This document shows, piece after piece, positions 30,781-42,392 of a stretch of DNA of 54,401 nucleotides. The stretch is from NCBI GenBank assembly GCA_025765595.1, contig JAIVFH010000187.1, positions 1-54,401 of the forward strand. The letters run 5' to 3'. Positions within the stretch are counted from its first letter, which is position 1; each line of letters starts with the position of its first letter. The translations under genes were made by a program, and so were the position numbers. The DNA is from Obelidium mucronatum. Taxonomy: Eukaryota > Chytridiomycota > Chytridiomycetes > Chytridiales > Chytriomycetaceae. A model generated the notes under the pieces. That model was not told where the DNA came from. It searched no databases and saw only the letters and a program-made list of their open reading frames with translations.

Positions 30781-32264
30781 TTAAAGTTTGGAAAGAAGTT
30801 TGGTTTCAATCTCTGCTTGTTTGGCCAATTTGTCGCGTATTGCACCACTCCGTTTCAACTCATGCACAGACACTTGTTTCATATGAACCTCATCCGGACC
30901 TTTTAATATTTGATAAAATTGGATGGAACAAAAAAGTTAATGATGATGGAAGAAACAAATAATCGCCTAAACGGCTTTGACAACGAAAAACGAAGACTCA
31001 CCGTCGGCAATTCTTAAAGTTCTCATCATTGCATAAAAATATGCAAGCGGAAAATCTTGAGATACTCCGGCAGCACCATGGGCTTGAATAGCTCGATCAA
31101 TAACACGACAAGCCATTTGAGGGACAACAATCTTTGCCATTCCAATTTCCTTGAGAGCCGCTTTGGCGCCATACTTGTCCATCATATCAGCAGCCTTCAA
31201 GACAAGAAGACGCGCCTGATCAATCTCAAGACGGGATTCGGTGATTGGGTTGGGATTGTGTTCGGCAATCAGCTTGCCAAATGTTTTTCGCGAGGGGTCA
31301 GTGGCACGGGCAATGTGAAGCTCTAAAGCACGCTCAGCCAATCCAATGGAACGCATGCAATGATGAATACGCCCTAACGTTGTTTTGCGTTCACACGGAG
31401 GGGATGACACACAGCAGTTGAAAAAACTGAATGTATTCACCAGGTCCCAGTCGTCCCTGAACAATTTCGAATCCTCTCCCTTCGCCCAGAACAATATTTT
31501 CGAAAGGAACTCTGACGTCAGTGAAAGTAATCTCGCAGTGGCCGTGTATCGCATCGTCATAACCAAAAATGGTCATTGGACGAATCACCTTGATTCCCGG
31601 CGTGTCGGCTGGATGCAAGTTAGCTCCAATGTAAAGCGATGATGTTGAGCGCACCTGGAACAATCACGACGCTCTGCTGCAGATGCTTCTTTGCGGCCGG
31701 ATTTGTCTTGCCCATGACCAGAAACACTTTGCAGCGCGGATCGCCGGCGCCGGAGATCCACCACTTGCGGCCGTTGATGACATACTCGCGGGCGTCCTCG
31801 TCGCGCGCGATGCGCGTCTCGATGTTTGTCGCGTCGGCGGACGCAACCAGCGGCTCGGTCATCGCAAAGGCTGAGCGCACGCGGCCGGCGAGCAGCGGCG
31901 CGAGCCACTGCTGCTGCTGCGGCGCGGCGCCGTACTTCGCGAGCAGCTCCATGTTGCCGGAGTCCGGCGCGCCGCTGTTCGTGGCCTCCGGCGCGAGCAG
32001 CGAGCGGCCGAGCGCCTCGCACAGCACGCCGTACTCGACGCTCGAGAGCCCGCGGAACAGGTTCCACAGCCCGAGCTGCTGCGCCCGCGTCTTCAGAACC
32101 GCCATCACCGGCGGGACCACAGTCCAGCGCTGCGGGTCGCCCACGCGTCCAAGCTGCTGCTGGTACACCTTCTCCGCCGGAATGCACTCGTACTCGACAA
32201 AATCTGTCAGCTTGCGGTGCAGTTCTTGCACGGCTGGCCGCAGCGAGAGAAAGACGGATGCCAT
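30781..32264 (-). CDS. Acyl-CoA dehydrogenase (ACAD10/11-like)
   Basis: Four exons: 31655-32264, 31441-31608, 31002-31373 and 30781-30899, 422 aa; introns of 46 nt (branch site gctaac), 67 and 102 nt. Key matches: [20 protein letters not shown] (substrate/FAD-binding signature), [98 protein letters not shown] and [17 protein letters not shown]. The D/E base region and the R-x-x-R-I-x-D-G-x-x-E/D flavin loop are present. This flavoenzyme makes a trans-2 double bond in acyl-CoAs for beta-oxidation; the ACAD10/11 subtype acts on long or hydroxylated chains. The N-terminus has no obvious mitochondrial presequence. Exon 1 is far more GC-rich than the rest of the gene. Confidence 0.88.
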
Positions 32265-32339
32265 TTGAAGAGTCTTTATTGATGTTACATTATCAACTAT
32301 TCTGTTCTGAATGCAAGACGCTGTTGATTTTCCAAAGGA

Positions 32340-33345
32340 CATTCAAGTGCTACATCATCACCAATCCAGAGGGAGTAACCAATCGTGAAGAACTGAATGC
32401 CCTTGAAGCCAAACTTGCTGAAGACCGTCGCGCAATGAAGCTTGGCTATGTGAACCCAGAAATGGGGAATTCGTTGCCGCTTCAACTGTCCAACTCATGA
32501 CTCTTATCCGTTCATCAGAGAATGAGGCGTTAAGAAAGAGCTGCTATGAAGGTCTTTGCTCTATTGGGCCCTTTATTGCACCACAGTTTATCGAAATCGT
32601 CAACAAGAGAAATAAGCTTGCTCGGCTCCTTGGATTTGTGGACTTTTATGATTACATGGTCTGTTATTTGCCAGAACCAGCTTTATTCTTCCCTTTTTAT
32701 GGTATTAAATGATGGATGCTTGATAGGTACAAGCAGCTGAAGGCGTTGGCTAACTTCCCATTCGAAACTGCTGTGAATGCCTGGGCGCGATCCTTCGCTG
32801 CTTTGGGAATCAAGTACGAAGGCGCCACGATGCAGCTCGATCTTTGTGACAGGACACCAACGGATTCTGCCACTGGCCACAACCCGCTTGGACTTCGTCT
32901 AAGCGCGGATGGGTTCCCTCGCAAGCCAGTTTCACTTCTCTCGCCACTCCTGGACAAGTCGGAAGTGGTCTCAATGCTTTAGTCACGCTCATGCATGAAG
33001 GCGGTGACGCAGCGCATTTCGCAAACGTTCGTCAACCTTCCCCTCTGTTTTCCCAAGAGCGCGTCCCAACATCCATTCCATGTGCCGAGAACCAATCCAT
33101 GTTTTTGGATAATCTTGTTGGAGTCGCTGCCTGGCTTGCCAGATATGCATACAGCAAAGACGGACAAGTGATTCCCTGGGAACTGATTGAAAAGGAGATC
33201 CAAACAATGCACACGTACAAGATTTTCCGCCTTACGGCTCTCTGCTCAACAGTCATGTATGAGCGCAAGCTTTATGAAGTTCCTGAGGCGGAATTGACTA
33301 CTGAAGCTTTGTTTTGCTCTTGCGGATGCCACTGAAATTGAAGTT
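32340..33345 (+). pseudogene. Decayed M3-family (oligopeptidase F/thimet-like) metallopeptidase
   Basis: Pieces in family order: ITNPEGVTNREELNALEAKL, LGYVNPEMG, TLIRSSENEALRKSCYEGLC, NKLARLLGFVDFYDYM, FPFETAVNAWARSFAALGIK, GFCHWPQPAW, QVGSGLNALVTLMHEGGDAA, SPLFSQERVPTSIPCAENQS and DGQVIPWELIEKEIQTMH. M3 peptidases cut short peptides with a zinc ion held by H-E-x-x-H. Here the second His is Asp (HEGGD, codon 33006-33008), so the zinc site is lost. Other damage: the N-terminal part is missing, about 80-90 codons are absent after FYDYM, the frame breaks at GGGG 32464-32467, near 32855 and at TTTT 33312-33315, and the C-terminal third is missing. Some frame breaks could be assembly errors, but the truncations and the HEGGD change argue for a dead copy. 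Confidence 0.8.
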
Positions 33346-33408
33346 CAAGGGATCATGATTATTACTGTTTTTATTGTTTTGCTGCATATCAAAAAAAAAA
33401 AAATGCAA

Positions 33409-36400
33409 TTAACTGCATTGACCATTTCCACCAAAACCGGAACTTCCTTTTACTCTCCAAATTTCGACATCGTTTGCATCATACAGAGCAATCGTCGCAT
33501 TCATGACTGGATCAGTTTGAATGCACAAATATCGTGACTGTATATCCGTAGTTGCATGATTTGTGACACCTACAATCGTCCCATTCACAAACATGACGAT
33601 ATTTCCGTCCTTTTGATATGACAAGAGAGTATCAATAGACATGTCAGGGGTATCAGATGTCCAGATGACTTGTTCTTTGAATCGAATTGTTCCTTGATAT
33701 AACACTAAATTGCTCGGAATCTTTTCCGTGTTTTTACTTGCTGTGCGGGAGTTTATCATAAGAAGCTGCAATTTACAACACACCATTGAACACGCTCTCG
33801 ATACTCACTTGTCCAGGTCAAATAGAAATCTTGAAGATTCATATATGCCAGAAAGCCCAGCGTTTCTCCTGGTAATAGACACGTTCTGTTTTGTCCATTG
33901 ATTGGTGGTCGGGTGTGGCCAAGTTGGACATTCGTTCCAATCCGCGATAAGTTTGTTGCATTCGAAAATATGTTGGACGCAGTGTCACTTGGTTTCTCAA
34001 TTGTTCCATCAGATGTCCAAAAAATCCTCTCCGATTCTCCAAAAAGGGCAAGCGTACCATTTCGACGCAAGCATAATTGCGAGGATGAGATCGACGTATT
34101 GAATGGAACGAGTGAGATATTGGTTTCACGCTGAAACAGTTCGACAAGGCGCAGAGATCGATCCATCCCATACTTGAAATACATCGCCCCAGATGATAGC
34201 CGTTCGGTACCAGTATTCCAGATATCCTTTTTACTTCTAACCGCAGTTCCCTGATAAATTTTCAAATTCCCATTTACTGCAAAGGGTTGGCTTTGAATCA
34301 AAACGATAGCATAATTTGCAAGTTCCAATGCTGACATACCTGTTAAACTAAGGAATATGTCTTTGACGTTCATATACTGACAAGGTCGCATAGTATCCCC
34401 AGGAAATATACAAGAAACGGATTCATTACCAACTGTGATTGCATGCCCCACAAGACCACAAGCATCGCCCCCGAATCCACTGAACCCATTCGTTGACGGA
34501 TTCTTCCAGACTCGTTTCCATTCGTTATCCGACACAATATCCAACAAAGCAAGATAGCCCCTTTCACTGACGCAAAAGTGCGTACTTCTCTTAACTTGTG
34601 ATGCACTTGAATTTGTGATGGAATCAGCGTTCATGAGTTCCTGCAACGAATCGTAAAAAACCAGGCGACCAGAGGGCTCAAAGCTGAATCGAGGCAATTT
34701 TCGAATCCCATGGCTGATTTGCGCACTCCAAAGAATTGTCGACTTGTTTCCCACTTGATGACTCAAGAACAGGTTTCCTTCGGCTGCGTGGAAAAAGAAG
34801 GCGTTAGAACACCGTTTCCTCGAAACCTGATTACAAAAAAACAAGGAAAGAAAAGAAACAACCAAACCTGTCATATTCATACTATAGTCTCCCGATCGAA
34901 GTGATTGACAGGGGATGAAGCTTTCCCCGCGCTGCATACATGAGAACTTTTCGCCTTCAAGGGATGCTTTGTAATGACCCACAACAGATGCCATTCCAGG
35001 AGACGCACATGAAGCAGCTCCAAATCCACTGAAAGTTCCGTTCTTCAGTGGAAGTGACCAGACAGTCGTGTGATTGTTTAGGAGAACCAGGTCACCAGTC
35101 TCAACCAAACAGAATCTAGAGTTTGGTAAACCGCGAGTAAAGTCGCCCGAAGTAGCTCCAGGAATGGATTGATTGTGGAATATCCCAACGGTGCCGTCTT
35201 CATGGTATTGGAAGTTTGCATCTCCAGAAAGGGGGGATGTAATCGTCCACATCAACGAGGTGAGATCGCTGCTGGGAGACCCTCGCCGTAATTCAATACT
35301 TGAAAATTCTGAGACAGTAATTAGAACGCTTAAGTTGCACCATCACCAAACCTGTCATATTCAAGAAGTATTCTCCAATCCGCAAGTATTGACAAGGGCT
35401 CATCACAGCCCCGCGACTCAGGCATCGAGCGAAAAACATGCTGGGTTCATTATACTGCTCCATATCCAGTCCCATGTCTCCGTTGTGCAAATACAGTGTC
35501 TTATAAAATAAAAGAGTACTAAGACCTATTGGGTCCTTCCTGATAATATCTGCAAGGTAACCCACAGCGCCGCATGATTCTTTGGATGAATTTCGGTTGA
35601 ATCCAATTGAAATTCCTTGCGATGACCACATAAACTCAAAGTTCGTGTGATTGTAGATGCCGAAGTACCCATCAGAATGCAAACACAAGAAGCAGTTGAC
35701 TGATCCGTTCCGTACATCAGATCCATGCAAAACAGTTCCATGATTTTGAGACCATATATCGGCAACTTCCATATTTCCGTTCGGGTGGTAATGTAAGATG
35801 GCTTGGTTGTCAATTGACGCAGAAACATGCTCCTCGGATGAATACCATAAAATATTATTCCCGGTATGATTCTGCAGTACAAAGATGCCGTTGTTTTTTG
35901 GCCTCCATAATTGATAGCCAGCCAGTTGTAATCCCGAATAATTAATCCTTGATCCTGGCGGTACACATATCATTCCATCAATATTGATTGGGAGAGTGTC
36001 CCGAGGATCATTGGAATAAAACATTGTTGTAGAGAGCACGGAAAGGTCTGAGTCGAACCGATGCAAGTAATCTGGTTTAGGCAGTTTGACAAGTCCGGCT
36101 GATATATAATCAAAACTGATGCAATAGGTTAGGACCGTTGAGTTTGTTGAAAATGTGCTGATTGCTTCGTTTCTCAGGTGCACCATCAGGGAGGCCGAAT
36201 CATCCGTAGATATCATAGTCAATTTGTAATCTTGATTGCGATCCATTGTTCCACCACCAGCAGTGAATAGAAGACGGTCTGGGGCCCCGATTGGTCCGCT
36301 ATATAGTCCAATATTTGCATCCTCTGTTTGAAATTGATCATTTAATAATTGTATGGGAGGGGGCTAGCGAAAATTACCTGTCAACTTCAAATACTTCGAA

Positions 36401-39400
36401 CCGAATCTTATATACTGGCAGTAGCTGACGGAAACATTTGGTGGAAGACACATGCCCACCGTATAAGTATCTTCAATCCATGGATTCCCCACCGGCCCAC
36501 AGTCAGAGGTATCACCAAATACCGGATAGCTCCATTTCCGTTCCGAGTCAATAAAAATAGAAAATTCTCCTGACGAATGGATACAAACAGCGTTGGCACC
36601 TTGAACGTCTTCCGTTAGAAAAATAACCATCTCCAAAAATGGATTTAGAATTTGTACGTATCCATCCAAACTGAAAAACAAGTAGCTAAATTTGCCCAAG
36701 GAGCGTGATGATCGCCATACTTCCCGACTCGATGGCATGGAGGGATTGCCAATGGACCGCACCAAAGTGCCATCCTCTGAGAAATTTATGTCATTTCATT
36801 AACCTCAGATACTAAATGCCTTACCATCCATCCATATATACGATTCGCCAGATCGCATGTACTGGCACGGTTTCAACATCGTGCCAGGCTTTAAACAGGT
36901 CAACTGCTCGTTGACAAACCATCCAATGGATCCACAACCGTTATACCACCCAGATACACCCGAGGACTGCCAAATAACGTCAAAGCGATTAAAAAGCATT
37001 AAATGCCCTTCTAGAGTCAAACACAAGTCTGTAGCAGGCTTGTTTAAAGTCAACAGCCCCGTTTCTGAGATGACTCGCTGGTGACCATCATATAGAACCA
37101 AGTTTCCATCGGTTTGGAAGGCAAACGTGTAGTCTAAAGAAGGTGGGTGGCCCTGATGTCCAGTACTCCAAATCAATGATGCTGCAGCCTCGCTGTTACT
37201 AGAGAATATTTTTAAATTGGAGTCATGGTCCAGAATAGCATAGTAGTCGCCAGTTTTCAGCATTTGACAGGTCTTGAGAGTAGTTCCAGGAAGAATACAG
37301 CCACTTGCTGTCCCGTTGTGGAATCGAGGCTTTCCGACCTCTTGAAGAGACTCGCACTCAAGCGTAAATCCAGAGTTTCTCCGGTTTCGATTCACGCTTC
37401 TGGGATTACTCCACACAATGTCAAGAAAACTCTTGCGATACACTGTTAAAGATCCATCACTGTCAAGGCAAAGGCGACTGGCGTTCGTGAAGAGTATCGA
37501 TGAAGAAGAACCTCCCATAGGCTCTAATCTGTCGAAGACAACCCCAATGTTTCCTTTCACGTCGAAATCCAAAAAATATGAGCGTGATTCACTCTGGGAT
37601 AATCCAGCGTTCCATACACGCTTTGATTTATCCCATTCAAACCCCTCATAAATAGCAAGATCGCCAGTTTCTGAAAGAATCAGTCAATTCAAGATAAATA
37701 CCGAAAAGAAATACTTTATACCACCTTCAACCACAAAGTAAAAGTCGCCTCTACGCATATACTGGCAGACTTCCATTCTTTCTGAAGGCCGCAAGCAAAT
37801 AGCAGGCTGATCCATCCCAGGAATAACCATTTCCACAGTGCCAACAGGTCGACACAGATTCCCTCCGAACCCATAGAACCCCGCTTGAGTCGGAAATACC
37901 CATAAAGCTTGACTGGAGCTATTATGCACCGAAAGCTTCGGCCAATAAGGCACCTGATAGATTCCAAGATCTGCACCTGACGGGGTGCCCAATAGCGACA
38001 CTCTAAGACACAAGGCATCCCCGCCAGAAAAAGGAAATCGAAAACTATTCCTGGCAATTCCATCTGCGTCGGTGACAAGAAACTCACCATCATCCTTGAA
38101 TGACAATGTGTAATCGCCAAAACGTTGACGTGCAAAGCCAGTATACCATATAACTTTTTGATTTTGGTCTCTAAGAACAATATTGCCGGCCAATTCACCC
38201 GAACCTGTGTTGTTAAATCGTCAAGTACCGCTTCCACAATCCAAACCAACTCAAAATACCTTCAACACTCAGACTCCTATACCAAACCACAACCCCCCTT
38301 AAATCATTAAGACTTTTGAAGATCCCTGAAAATCGCCTTGAATACATCTTCTTATAACTAACTACCAAGGCAGTACTTGTTGTGACACTCATTCCTCGAA
38401 ACAAACATCTAGTCTCCCAGGATCCACTCCCTATGATCCAAGAGTTTCCATCCAAATATCCAGACTGAATTAATATCCATACTTTTGCGTTGACGGAACC
38501 CAAAATATTCTGATGCGGTTAAAAGGCCAAAAATCAGATGGAGATTGGTCATACCAACACCAAACCGCGGAAGTCGATAATCAGCAACAATAGTCAATTG
38601 TAAATATGGCGGATTGTTTAACGGGTATTTTGTCAGTGAGCTTCCATCTTCCCTCTTGATGCTGAGAGAGTCCCCTGAAAAGTGAAACGAGTACTTTTCG
38701 GCATCAGCCCCTTTAAAACCCGTTGAGAATGTTTGAGTATAATTTTGCAGATACATAACAAGATTCCCGTCACCTTTGTTTTTGTTTTTACAAAATGGTT
38801 AGAAGACAAACCAGAACTTATAGCTCTACTCACGTTGCATCAACAGCAATATGCCCTGATAGTAAATGTACTGACACGACAAAATACTATCTCCAGGAAG
38901 CAAATGCACATTTGATTTATCGATCGGGCTATGGGCAGGAAGGTATTCAATACTTTCACACAAATCCAATCCAGCGATAACACTCGGCGTCGAATAGAGT
39001 CCACCAGTGGTCGATTCAATACAAGCAAACAGGCTAGAGGAGTTCAGACTTTGATCTGACCAAGTAAACGATGTTCCTCTGCTCGGACTTGAAATAGAAA
39101 TCGAAGAAGCCGTGTCAAATGAGAAGGAGTAATCCCACGGTCGATTTCCCGAGGAGCCCATGGTCCAAAGAACGCTATTTCCTTCGCGAAGCACTAAGTT
39201 CCCAGCCAAGTCCCCTGAAGCTGTTTGCAGCGAGGTGGTTTGTTGAGTCATACAGAAGACCAATTATAAAACCGCCCTCACTTTGCATCATCAGAGTATG
39301 ATTTCCGAGGATCAAATACTGGCACGGTCCAATCCGCTGCTTGGGGAAACAAAAGTCCCCATTCGGCCGCCGCATCAGCAAACCAATGTCCTCGCAAACA

Positions 39401-39971
39401 TGAAACCCAAAATTAGATCTAACTGGTGGCTTCACAGTCCATGCGAAGCTACCGAGTCCAAAATATGGGCCCGGAAATACGCAGAGGTCATAGTTGCCAC
39501 CAACGACAACGGGATAGGTGATTGTGGTTATGATATCTCCATTCGGGTCAACGATGCTGAGTGATTCGTTGGTATGTCGCAAAGCATAACCATCAGAGTA
39601 GTAAACAGTTGGAAAGTTTGCAGTCCATTCTGGAACCGGTGTAGTGGTTGCGGGATTTGAGGAGTACAAGGCCAGGTTGGCATCCCCTGTTTTGACGTCA
39701 AACTCAAAACATTCAAAAAAGACCAGCCAGACTCACGTTGCATCACCAAGTAAAAGTTGTCAACGAATAGATATTGACATGGCCGCAGCTCGGAATTCGC
39801 TGGAATGCACTGACCAACATTCTGTAGTGTGACGCAGTCATCAACACCATGGACGCCGGGTATTGGTTGGAACAGGGAACTTGGTATCCATAACTCTGGG
39901 GCACTTGATGGAATAGGCCCGTAGCTATTGACCAAAGCCACAAGGCTGAGAAGAGCGAAAATTGGGGGCAT
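33409..39971 (-). CDS. Large secreted protein of repeated bulb-type (mannose-binding) lectin modules
   Basis: Start MPPIFALLSLVALVNSYG is a signal peptide; the last module ends VKGSSGFGGNGQCS at 33409. About ten introns split the gene, most falling at one fixed place in the repeat: after a C-Q-Y-[ILM] ... G-[DE]-[FY] segment ending in M-x-[GRE], and just before G-[DN]-x-N-[LI]-x-[LM]-[YF]. Each module (about 150-190 aa) has NLVLY-type strands, I-[LVI]-W-[ST], a D-G-x-L strand, G-F-G-G/x-C, and C-[IL]-x-P-G-x-x-[LM]-x-P-C-Q. The sugar-binding Q-x-D-x-N-x-V-x-Y motif is intact as QTDGNLVLY near 37110 and nearly so as QKDGNIVMF near 33590; most others have drifted. Total about 1,950 aa, with many N-x-S/T sites and paired cysteines. 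Probably a wall or extracellular glycan-binding protein. Confidence 0.85.
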
Positions 39972-40132
39972 TTCACAGGCGGATATCTATATTAATTAAA
40001 AAAAACAGTCAAGTAATCCAATTTCCTAAAATGAAACGCCACTTACAAACACTAAATTCGTCAGACGGATGGACAGCTTTTTTTTGAAATAATATTTGTA
40101 AGATTGCTTCACATGTATTTTATTTTTGTTTT

Positions 40133-40543
40133 TTACGCCTTAGTGCTCAAGAAAGTCACTCCTGGAAGCTCCTTACCCTCAAGCAACTCGAAACTCGCAC
40201 CACCACCCGTTGAGACGTGAGAAAACTCGTCCTCACGCCCAGCCTTGGCAACAGCCGTAGCAGCGTCACCGCCACCTACAATCATGGTAGCTCCAGCTCC
40301 AGTGACTTGGCAATGGCAGTACCTTTCTTATCAAAGGGGTAGTTTCCAATCTCGACTGGTGAAGGCCTGTCAACGTCTACCTTGGCAAACTTGGTCTGTT
40401 TTTTTTTTTGAAAGGTTTGGATATTTAGTCATGTTGTGTATATTTCTTTTCACAAAAAGTATCTGCAATAGTTACCTTGTTGCCTTCCTTGTCCTCTTCC
40501 TCTTCAATGTGGAAACGGATATGCTCGATAAGGATAATCTCAC
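40133..40543 (-). pseudogene. Fragment of phosphoglycerate kinase
   Basis: The C-terminus is unmistakable: [20 protein letters not shown], then [20 protein letters not shown] and [10 protein letters not shown], the nucleotide-site GGGD and STGGGA loops of PGK. A separate upstream piece (about 40490-40543) reads GEIILIEHIRFHIEEEEDKE, like the N-domain strand of PGK (E-N-x-R-F-H/Y). Between them most of the enzyme is missing, a joining piece (KVDVDRPSPVEIGNYPF) is not recognisably PGK, and the frame breaks near 40310. This is not a working kinase; the real gene must lie elsewhere. Confidence 0.7.
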
Positions 40544-40599
40544 CTGAAAAACACCCAATTCGAGAATCAACACACCACAAACCAAATTTTTTCCGAAGT

Positions 40600-41525
40600 C
40601 TAAAGACTGTGTGATTCAAGCACCCGCACTGGAATCGCAACTATCGTATACACTGCCAACACCAGCATATCCCCGCTTCGAGAATCTTTTTCCGATCCTG
40701 ACGTCGACTTCACAACAACACCTGTGAGACAAATCCGCAGTTATCATGATAGGGAAATTCAAAAGAACTTTTTGAGTGATCCACGGGTTTATATAGGATC
40801 CTGGATCTGTGGGTTTCATGGAGTATTTCCACATCAGTGTGCTGTTTTTGAAGGGTTTTTAGTGACGGCGTCAAAGTATTGGGCGGTTTCCTCCAAGCTC
40901 CGATAGTCGCATCCACCGTGGACATTGATTTTTGACAGGCTTCCATGTAATGGAGCGGGATAGTTGTGTCTCCAAAGACGGGATGTGTTCTTGGACAGAC
41001 ACCTCCAAACATCAAAACTGCATATCCAGGCGAGGCAAGAGAGAGTCTTGAATAGGTCATTTTCTTTATCGGTATGAAGGATGAGAGATGTTTCGATACC
41101 AGTGTAGCCCTTGTCTGTGAGGGACGGGAGATTTGTTTAAATTGCAATTTGTTGTGAGCTTCCGCCTACAAAGAGCGTCTTGGAATTGTCTCGCGCAGGA
41201 TCCACCAATGACAAAAATTGACCCAGGATTTGAGCACTCAGCCACAGACGGAGTATTTATGATGGTCGGTGTCCATGGAGGAATTTGCGAAATCTTGAGT
41301 GTCTCGGAGAAATATGTCCACAATCTTGAAGTTGGAGTTCCAGTGCAAACTAGAATTCAAAAACCTTGCCCGAACTTTCAATCTTATCCCAGCTTGCCAC
41401 CAAATCCTCCACAGTCTCCAACTTCCGTCGACGAAACCAAGAAAAATGCGGAGTTCGGCCATGACGGACTGCACTCTGAAAGCTTCCATGAATTCCATGC
41501 CGTCAGTATAAACAAAATTAAATCG
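40600..41525 (-). pseudogene. Unidentified degenerate coding relic
   Basis: Between the PGK fragment and the ITPase the minus strand holds protein-like pieces in changing frames: KLETVEDLVASWDKIE, then GIETSLILHTDKENDLFKTL, and INVHGGCDYRSLEETAQYFD ending in a stop after SKTAH. In-frame stops and frame shifts separate them. The texture is that of a real but decayed gene, perhaps with some introns. I do not recognise the family, and a heavily spliced live gene is not fully excluded. Confidence 0.35.
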
Positions 41526-41588
41526 AATTAAGAAAATAGTTTATTTTTTAAGATTTTTTACTATATTATAAGTATATTAATAAAAATA

Positions 41589-42287
41589 ATGGCTTCAAGA
41601 ACTGTCACATTTGTGACTGGAAACGCCAACAAGTTGAAGGAAGTTCAAGCGATTCTTGCTGGTTGCCCCAACTTGAATCTAGTCAATCGTAAGCTGGATC
41701 TTCCTGAACTGCAAGCGGCGTCAACACGAGAGGTGAACAGCGCGCAGTACTGGGGCTTTGAGCAAGTTCTGAAGCCTAAATATTGTGTATTTACAAAGGT
41801 TTCGATCGATAAATGCCGTCGTGCGGCTGAAATCATTCAATCGCCTGTGTTGATTGAAGACACGTCATTGTGCTTCAATGCATTGAACTCTCTACCTGGT
41901 CCATACATTAAATGGTTTCTCGACTCTTTGGGCCACGAAGGACTCAACAAAATGCTGGACGGTTTCTCGGATCGTTCGGGATACGCTTTATGTACATTTG
42001 CCTACTGCGAAGGGCCAGGAAAGGAGGTCAGTGCAACTTAACACAAACTAACTTTTGAATGCACCTGATTTGGATTTTCCACTTCTTTCTAGGTCCATAT
42101 TTTTGAAGGACAGACTGATGGGACAATTGTTCGTCCACGAGGTCCATTGGATTTCGGTTGGGATCCCATCTTTGAACCAGCTGGATATAACGTCACATAT
42201 GCAGAAATGGATAAATCTGTAAAGAATCAAATCTCTCATCGCGCAAAGTCTTTGGAAAAAGTGAAGGCATTCTTTGCCAACAATTGA
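41589..42287 (+). CDS. ITPA: Inosine triphosphate pyrophosphatase (ITPase/HAM1)
   Basis: Three exons, 41589-41732, 41799-42026 and 42093-42287, 188 aa. [18 protein letters not shown] is the family's substrate-binding start; LDLPELQ and [61 protein letters not shown] and [14 protein letters not shown] follow. Catalytic acidic residues (E in KLKEV, E-D in LIEDTSL) and the SHRAK phosphate loop are intact. The enzyme hydrolyses ITP/dITP/XTP to monophosphates and keeps the nucleotide pool clean. The first intron (66 nt, 41733-41798) is a multiple of three and has no in-frame stop, so a naive reading frame runs through it and inserts 22 foreign residues; removing it restores family length. Confidence 0.92.
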
Positions 42288-42392
42288 AAGGTTTTTTCCA
42301 TCGAACAGTGACAGAAGGGAATAAAACACAATGCCGAACTTTCCCCTTTGCGCCCTTTGTCGTGTCTCTCGAACAATGGAAACCAACCAGAA

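Noticed and set aside
31639..32500. Long open frames on the plus strand over the acyl-CoA dehydrogenase exon 1
   Set aside because: They are antisense shadows in very GC-rich DNA, Arg/Ala/Ser-rich, without domains; the minus strand encodes a clear enzyme.
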